Shown: one piece after another, positions 60,828 through 64,000 of the stretch
Numbering within the stretch: position 1 is the stretch's first letter
Layout of the letters: every line of letters begins with the position of its first letter
Origin: Gallionella sp. UBA4121
GTDB taxonomy: Bacteria; Pseudomonadota; Gammaproteobacteria; Burkholderiales; Gallionellaceae
DNA length: 64,000 bases
Assembly: GCA_002381565.1 (NCBI GenBank)
Contig: DFWZ01000056.1
Location: 1 to 64,000, forward strand
Direction: 5' to 3'
Made by a program: the position numbers and the translations under genes
Notes under the pieces: generated by a model
Told to the model about the DNA's origin: nothing
The model's input: only the letters and a program-made list of their open reading frames with translations
Database searches by the model: none

Positions 60828-62636
60828 ATGCCTACATTTATCAATACCAACTTGAATTCGATGAATGTTCAGATGGCTCTGAACGCATCGCAATCACAGC
60901 AAACAACCGCGATGCAGCGCCTGGCAACCGGCCTGCGCATCAACAGCGCCGCAGACAATGCTGCCGGATATGCGATTGCCACCCGGATGAGTGCGCAAAT
61001 CGCCGGCGACACACAAGCCGCGGCTAACGCCAACGACGCCATTTCTCTGACACAGACAGCGGGCGGCGATCTGACACAGATCACCAACAACCTGCAAACC
61101 ATGCGCAATCTGGCGGTGCAGGCATCGAACGCCACCAACAGCGCATCTGACCGCGCAGCCCTGAACAACCAGCTGCAAGCGCTGTCTTCAGAAATCGACC
61201 GCGTCGCGCAAAACTCCTCATTCAACGGCGTGAATCTGCTGGACGGCTCATTCACTGCACAAAATTTCCAGATCGGTGCCAATTCGGGTGCATCCAACCA
61301 GATCCAGATCTCTTCGATCGCCAGTGCAAGAACCACACAACTGGGCGCGGCGGGCGGCTCTAACTATTCGGCAACAGTTACAGGCGCTACAACAGTAAGC
61401 GCGCTGGCAGCAGGTTCGCTGACGCTGAACGGCGTTTCAGTCGGCGCGTCAGTGGTAGGTGTAGGCGGTGGTGAAAATGCTGCCAGCGCCATCTCCATCG
61501 CCAATGCAATCAATGCGACGACAGGGACTTCAGGCGTTACAGCCAGTGCATCTGCGACCAACGCAGCGGGTGTAGTACCGACTGCATCCACTGCCATTGC
61601 GGCCAATTCGTTTTCCATCAACGGCATTGCCGTGGGCGCAGTTGCTGCCGGCGGCGCTGCCGTAGGCCAGGGCGCTAACGTCGCCGCTGCGATCAATCTG
61701 GTTTCAGCGCAATCGGGCGTGACCGCCACAGCCAACGCGACCACCGGCGCTGTTACCCTGACTGCAACAGATGGCAGAAATATCAATGTCACCGCTAATA
61801 CCAACAACATCGGCGGTACCATTACCGGCTACACGACCGCCAACCTGCTCGCTCAAACAGGCTTCAATGCCACTTTAAGCGATACAGCAGTAGGTGTGGC
61901 TGCTGCCACATTCGCGGCAACTACGCCAGCGACTTTGACTGTTAACGGCATCACTGTGACAGGCGTGACGGGCACCACTGCACTTTCATCGGCCCAGAAT
62001 TTCGTTGCCGCGTTCAACAGTGCAGCCACTGCGGCCACCTTCGGGCAGGGGATTTCCGGCATCACCGCCTCAGTCGATTCGAACGCCGTCATTACACTGA
62101 CTTCCAATGGTTCAGTAAAGAGCATGGCTATTACTGCTGGAGATACAACGACCGGATTTACCCAGGCAGCAGCTACCTACACCTCACAACATGGCTCGGT
62201 CAACCTGTCCAGCAGCAACGTCAACGGCCTGGTGATCAGCGGCGGCGTAGGTAATGGCACCGCGGGTGTTGATGGTATGACCAGAACCACCACAGCGGCC
62301 ACAACATCGACCTCGGGCATGACGACCCTCGCGAGTGTCAATATCTCGACTGCGGCCGGCGCATCGGCAGCGCTGGCAACCATAGACGGCGCACTGGCGA
62401 TGGTCACTGCCACGCAAGCCGCTCTTGGCGCTGTGCAGAACCGCTTTACCTCGGTGGTCACCAGCCTGCAAACCACGTCGTCCAACCTGACTGCGGCACA
62501 AAGCCGGATTCAGAGCACCGACTATGCCGCAGAAACCGCCAACCTGTCCCGCACGCAGATTCTGCAACAGGCAGGCAATGCGATGCTGGCGCAGGCGAAT
62601 CAGCAGCCCAACCAGGTGATGACTCTGTTGCGTTAA
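60828..62636 (+). CDS. fliC: Flagellin
   Basis: 602 residues. The conserved N-terminal D0/D1 region (FINTNLNSMNVQMALNASQS, RLATGLRINSAADNAAGYAI) and C-terminal region (LQTTSSNLTAAQSRIQSTDY, QILQQAGNAMLAQANQQPNQ) bracket a large Ala/Thr/Ser-rich variable centre (about 175-500). The centre has at least three weak internal repeats of the flagellin-hook type (LTLNGVSVGA, FSINGIAVGA, LTVNGITVTG). It builds the filament. It is longer than the common 500-residue flagellin because of the centre. It is driven by the sigma-28 promoter and ends before a strong hairpin. Confidence 0.97.
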   Translation: MPTFINTNLNSMNVQMALNASQSQQTTAMQRLATGLRINSAADNAAGYAIATRMSAQIAGDTQAAANANDAISLTQTAGGDLTQITNNLQTMRNLAVQASNATNSASDRAALNNQLQALSSEIDRVAQNSSFNGVNLLDGSFTAQNFQIGANSGASNQIQISSIASARTTQLGAAGGSNYSATVTGATTVSALAAGSLTLNGVSVGASVVGVGGGENAASAISIANAINATTGTSGVTASASATNAAGVVPTASTAIAANSFSINGIAVGAVAAGGAAVGQGANVAAAINLVSAQSGVTATANATTGAVTLTATDGRNINVTANTNNIGGTITGYTTANLLAQTGFNATLSDTAVGVAAATFAATTPATLTVNGITVTGVTGTTALSSAQNFVAAFNSAATAATFGQGISGITASVDSNAVITLTSNGSVKSMAITAGDTTTGFTQAAATYTSQHGSVNLSSSNVNGLVISGGVGNGTAGVDGMTRTTTAATTSTSGMTTLASVNISTAAGASAALATIDGALAMVTATQAALGAVQNRFTSVVTSLQTTSSNLTAAQSRIQSTDYAAETANLSRTQILQQAGNAMLAQANQQPNQVMTLLR

Positions 62637-62653
62637 GCGTAAATCAACCCACT

Positions 62654-62690
62654 CTTCCGGCCGGTTTTTATATAAAATACCGGCCGGAAG
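62654..62690 (+). terminator. Terminator-like hairpin after fliC
   Basis: CTTCCGGCCGG (62654-62664) and CCGGCCGGAAG (62680-62690) form a perfect 11-bp stem with a 15-nt T/A-rich loop, 18 bp after the fliC stop. It probably stops most fliC transcripts before flaG. Confidence 0.8.
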
Positions 62691-62714
62691 TTTACAATTG
62701 AAAGGAGAGGTAAA

Positions 62715-63113
62715 ATGCTCATCCAGAATGCAAACAGTGCAACACCCCAGGCGGCCACACCCGCAGGTATTCCTGTTGCCAGCAGCCCTGATATTCAGAC
62801 GGTCGCTGCACCACAGGCAGCACAGGCACCACAAGCAGCGCCTTCGACTGCCCAGTTGCAAAGCGCGGTACAAAGCAGCAATCAGGCCATCTCCGGTAAA
62901 GGCCTGGAGTTCAGCGTGGATACTTCGACCAATCAGACTGTGGTCAAACTGATGGACACCCAAAGTGACACTGTGATTGGTCAGTTCCCCTCACAGCAGA
63001 TGATCGATATCTCAAAATCCATCGGACTCATGCAGGAACAACTGCAACAAGCCTCGCTGTCAAGAACACCCGTACAAGCTTCACCAGGATTACTGATCAA
63101 GCAGCAAGCCTAG
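62715..63113 (+). CDS. flaG: Flagellar protein FlaG
   Basis: 132 residues. The N-terminal half is low-complexity (Ala/Gln/Pro). The C-terminal FlaG domain is clear: LEFSVDTSTNQTVVKLMDTQ and DTVIGQFPSQQMIDISKSIG. It affects flagellar filament length in some bacteria. It has a good ribosome site (AAAGGAGAGG) and lies between fliC and fliD, the usual polar and betaproteobacterial order. Confidence 0.93.
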   Translation: MLIQNANSATPQAATPAGIPVASSPDIQTVAAPQAAQAPQAAPSTAQLQSAVQSSNQAISGKGLEFSVDTSTNQTVVKLMDTQSDTVIGQFPSQQMIDISKSIGLMQEQLQQASLSRTPVQASPGLLIKQQA

Positions 63114-63129
63114 GCCGGGGAGAACCGAC

Positions 63130-64000
63130 ATGTCAACGACGTCAAGTGTCAGCAGCACGCCCACGATAGGCACCAGCGTCATCAACGTGCCCTCTCTCGT
63201 CAGCCAGCTGATGACCACAGAACAGTATCCGATCACGGCGCTCCAGAATGTGACAACCAGTTATCAGGCAAAACTGACGGCCCTGGGCAAGGTGCAAAGT
63301 GCGGTTTCCACTTTCCAGACCGCGCTCTCGACGCTTAACAGCGCCAGCAGTTTCCAGTCAGTGAACGCGACGGCATCCGACCCTGCGGTGCTTTCGGCTA
63401 CCGCACTGACCAGCGCTGCGCCGGGCAGCTACTCCCTCACGGTCGGCAACCTGGCGCAATCACAAACCCTGGTCGCTGCCGGACAAACCAGCCTGTCTTC
63501 CCCGATAGGGACAGGAGTTGCCACCACCCTGTCGTTTGACTTCGGCACCATTACCGGCAACACCCTGAACGCCGCAACCGGCAAATATGGCACGGCGCTC
63601 ACCGCATCGACGACGACCGGCGGCACTACCGTCACCGCGCCCACCGGCAGTCTTGCCGTAGGCGCGACTATTACGGGCGCAGGCATCCCGGCCGGCGCCA
63701 CCATAGTCTCCATTACCGATGCAAATAATTTCGTCATTTCCGCCGCCGCGACAGCGACCGGTGCGGGCGTTGCACTGCAAGCGAGTCCCACCTATACCTC
63801 GGCCGGAAGCGGCGTCAAGACGCTCACCATAGACAGCACCAACAACTCGCTGCAAGGCATACGCGATGCGATCAATGCCGCCAAGATGGGCGTGACCGCC
63901 AGCATCATCAATGACGGCAGCGCCACGCCTTACCGTCTGGTGATCACGTCTGGCAGCACCGGCGCCGCCAACAGCATGAAAATTTCAGCGTCAGGTGACG
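63130..64000 (+). CDS. fliD: Flagellar filament cap FliD, 3' part beyond window edge
   Basis: 290 codons are visible from ATG 63130, with GGGGAG 7 nt upstream; the gene continues past the window. The N-terminal FliD_N domain is clear: VINVPSLVSQLMTTEQYPIT, then ALGKVQSAVSTFQTALSTLN and the GSYSLTVGNLAQSQTLVA signature. An Ala/Thr/Gly-rich insert (about 155-215, with AVGATITGAGIPAGATIVSI) interrupts the domain before TIDSTNNSLQGIRDAINAAK. FliD caps the growing filament and folds flagellin. Confidence 0.93.
   Translation, partial: MSTTSSVSSTPTIGTSVINVPSLVSQLMTTEQYPITALQNVTTSYQAKLTALGKVQSAVSTFQTALSTLNSASSFQSVNATASDPAVLSATALTSAAPGSYSLTVGNLAQSQTLVAAGQTSLSSPIGTGVATTLSFDFGTITGNTLNAATGKYGTALTASTTTGGTTVTAPTGSLAVGATITGAGIPAGATIVSITDANNFVISAAATATGAGVALQASPTYTSAGSGVKTLTIDSTNNSLQGIRDAINAAKMGVTASIINDGSATPYRLVITSGSTGAANSMKISASGD

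Noticed and set aside
61364..62485. Several long antisense ORFs across fliC
   Set aside because: Shadows caused by the Ala/Thr-rich codon pattern of the flagellin centre.

Overview
The window looks like a chromosomal segment of a betaproteobacterium, probably from the Nitrosomonadales/Gallionellales neighbourhood. This is inferred from gene order (uvrC-pgsA-tRNAs, surE-pcm-nlpD, thrS-infC-rpmI-rplT-pheS-pheT-ihfA-merR), protein resemblance and GC content in the low to mid fifties; no search was possible. Many PAS, GGDEF and EAL-type proteins and a flagellar locus suggest a motile, signal-rich environmental bacterium.

Layout. 1-5.4 kb: two leftward sensory genes, a multi-PAS/GAF protein cut by the window edge and a CheB-CheR-PAS fusion. 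5.5-22.2 kb: an accessory island. It holds a von Willebrand A gene remnant, a tyrosine recombinase, about 2 kb of decayed DNA with an IS3-type remnant, a metallophosphoesterase-STAND NTPase gene, a complete type I restriction-modification operon (hsdR-hsdM-hsdS), and an IncQ/RSF1010-like replication module (HTH regulator, RepA helicase, RepC-like initiator). The module sits among direct repeats, hairpin repeats and iteron-like repeats. The island ends at a cluster of four tRNAs (Pro-Pro-Arg-His, transcribed leftward). 22.7-40.6 kb: mostly housekeeping genes read leftward (pgsA, uvrC, udg, rlmJ, an orphan mlaF-like ATPase, a cyclic-nucleotide-binding protein, DUF3025, radical SAM, nlpD, pcm, surE, tRNA-Pro). 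It also has a broken recQ copy beside an intact one and a degenerate EAL protein. 40.6-48.1 kb: the classical thrS-to-merR translation operon, whose infC appears to start with ATA. 48.3-59.6 kb: signalling and defence. A NarX-type histidine kinase and a NarL-type response regulator bracket a zorA-zorB-zorC (Zorya-like) operon, a nucleotidyl cyclase-FHA gene and a Ser/Thr kinase gene; a diguanylate cyclase follows. 59.6-60.7 kb: a nest of palindromic repeats around a GIY-YIG gene. 60.7 kb to the end: fliC under a near-consensus sigma-28 promoter, flaG, and the start of fliD.

How parts work together. The island combines restriction (HsdRMS) with a probable STAND anti-phage protein in one transcriptional direction. 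A second candidate defence locus, Zorya-like, lies at 49.7-54.0 kb; it has the MotA/MotB-like motor genes zorA and zorB plus zorC but no zorD, zorE, zorF or zorG nearby. Short palindromic repeats recur through the window. Two copies lie in frame inside PAS-type sensor genes, so the repeat family adds peptide to proteins as well as occupying spacers.

Least expected items: the ABC-only Zorya locus, the phosphoesterase-STAND gene with an altered Walker A motif, the chromosomal IncQ-like replicon with its repeats, the in-frame repeat insertions, three decaying tandem copies of the uvrC 3' end, an H-loop His-to-Tyr change in the MlaF-like ATPase, and the absence of rpoS after nlpD.
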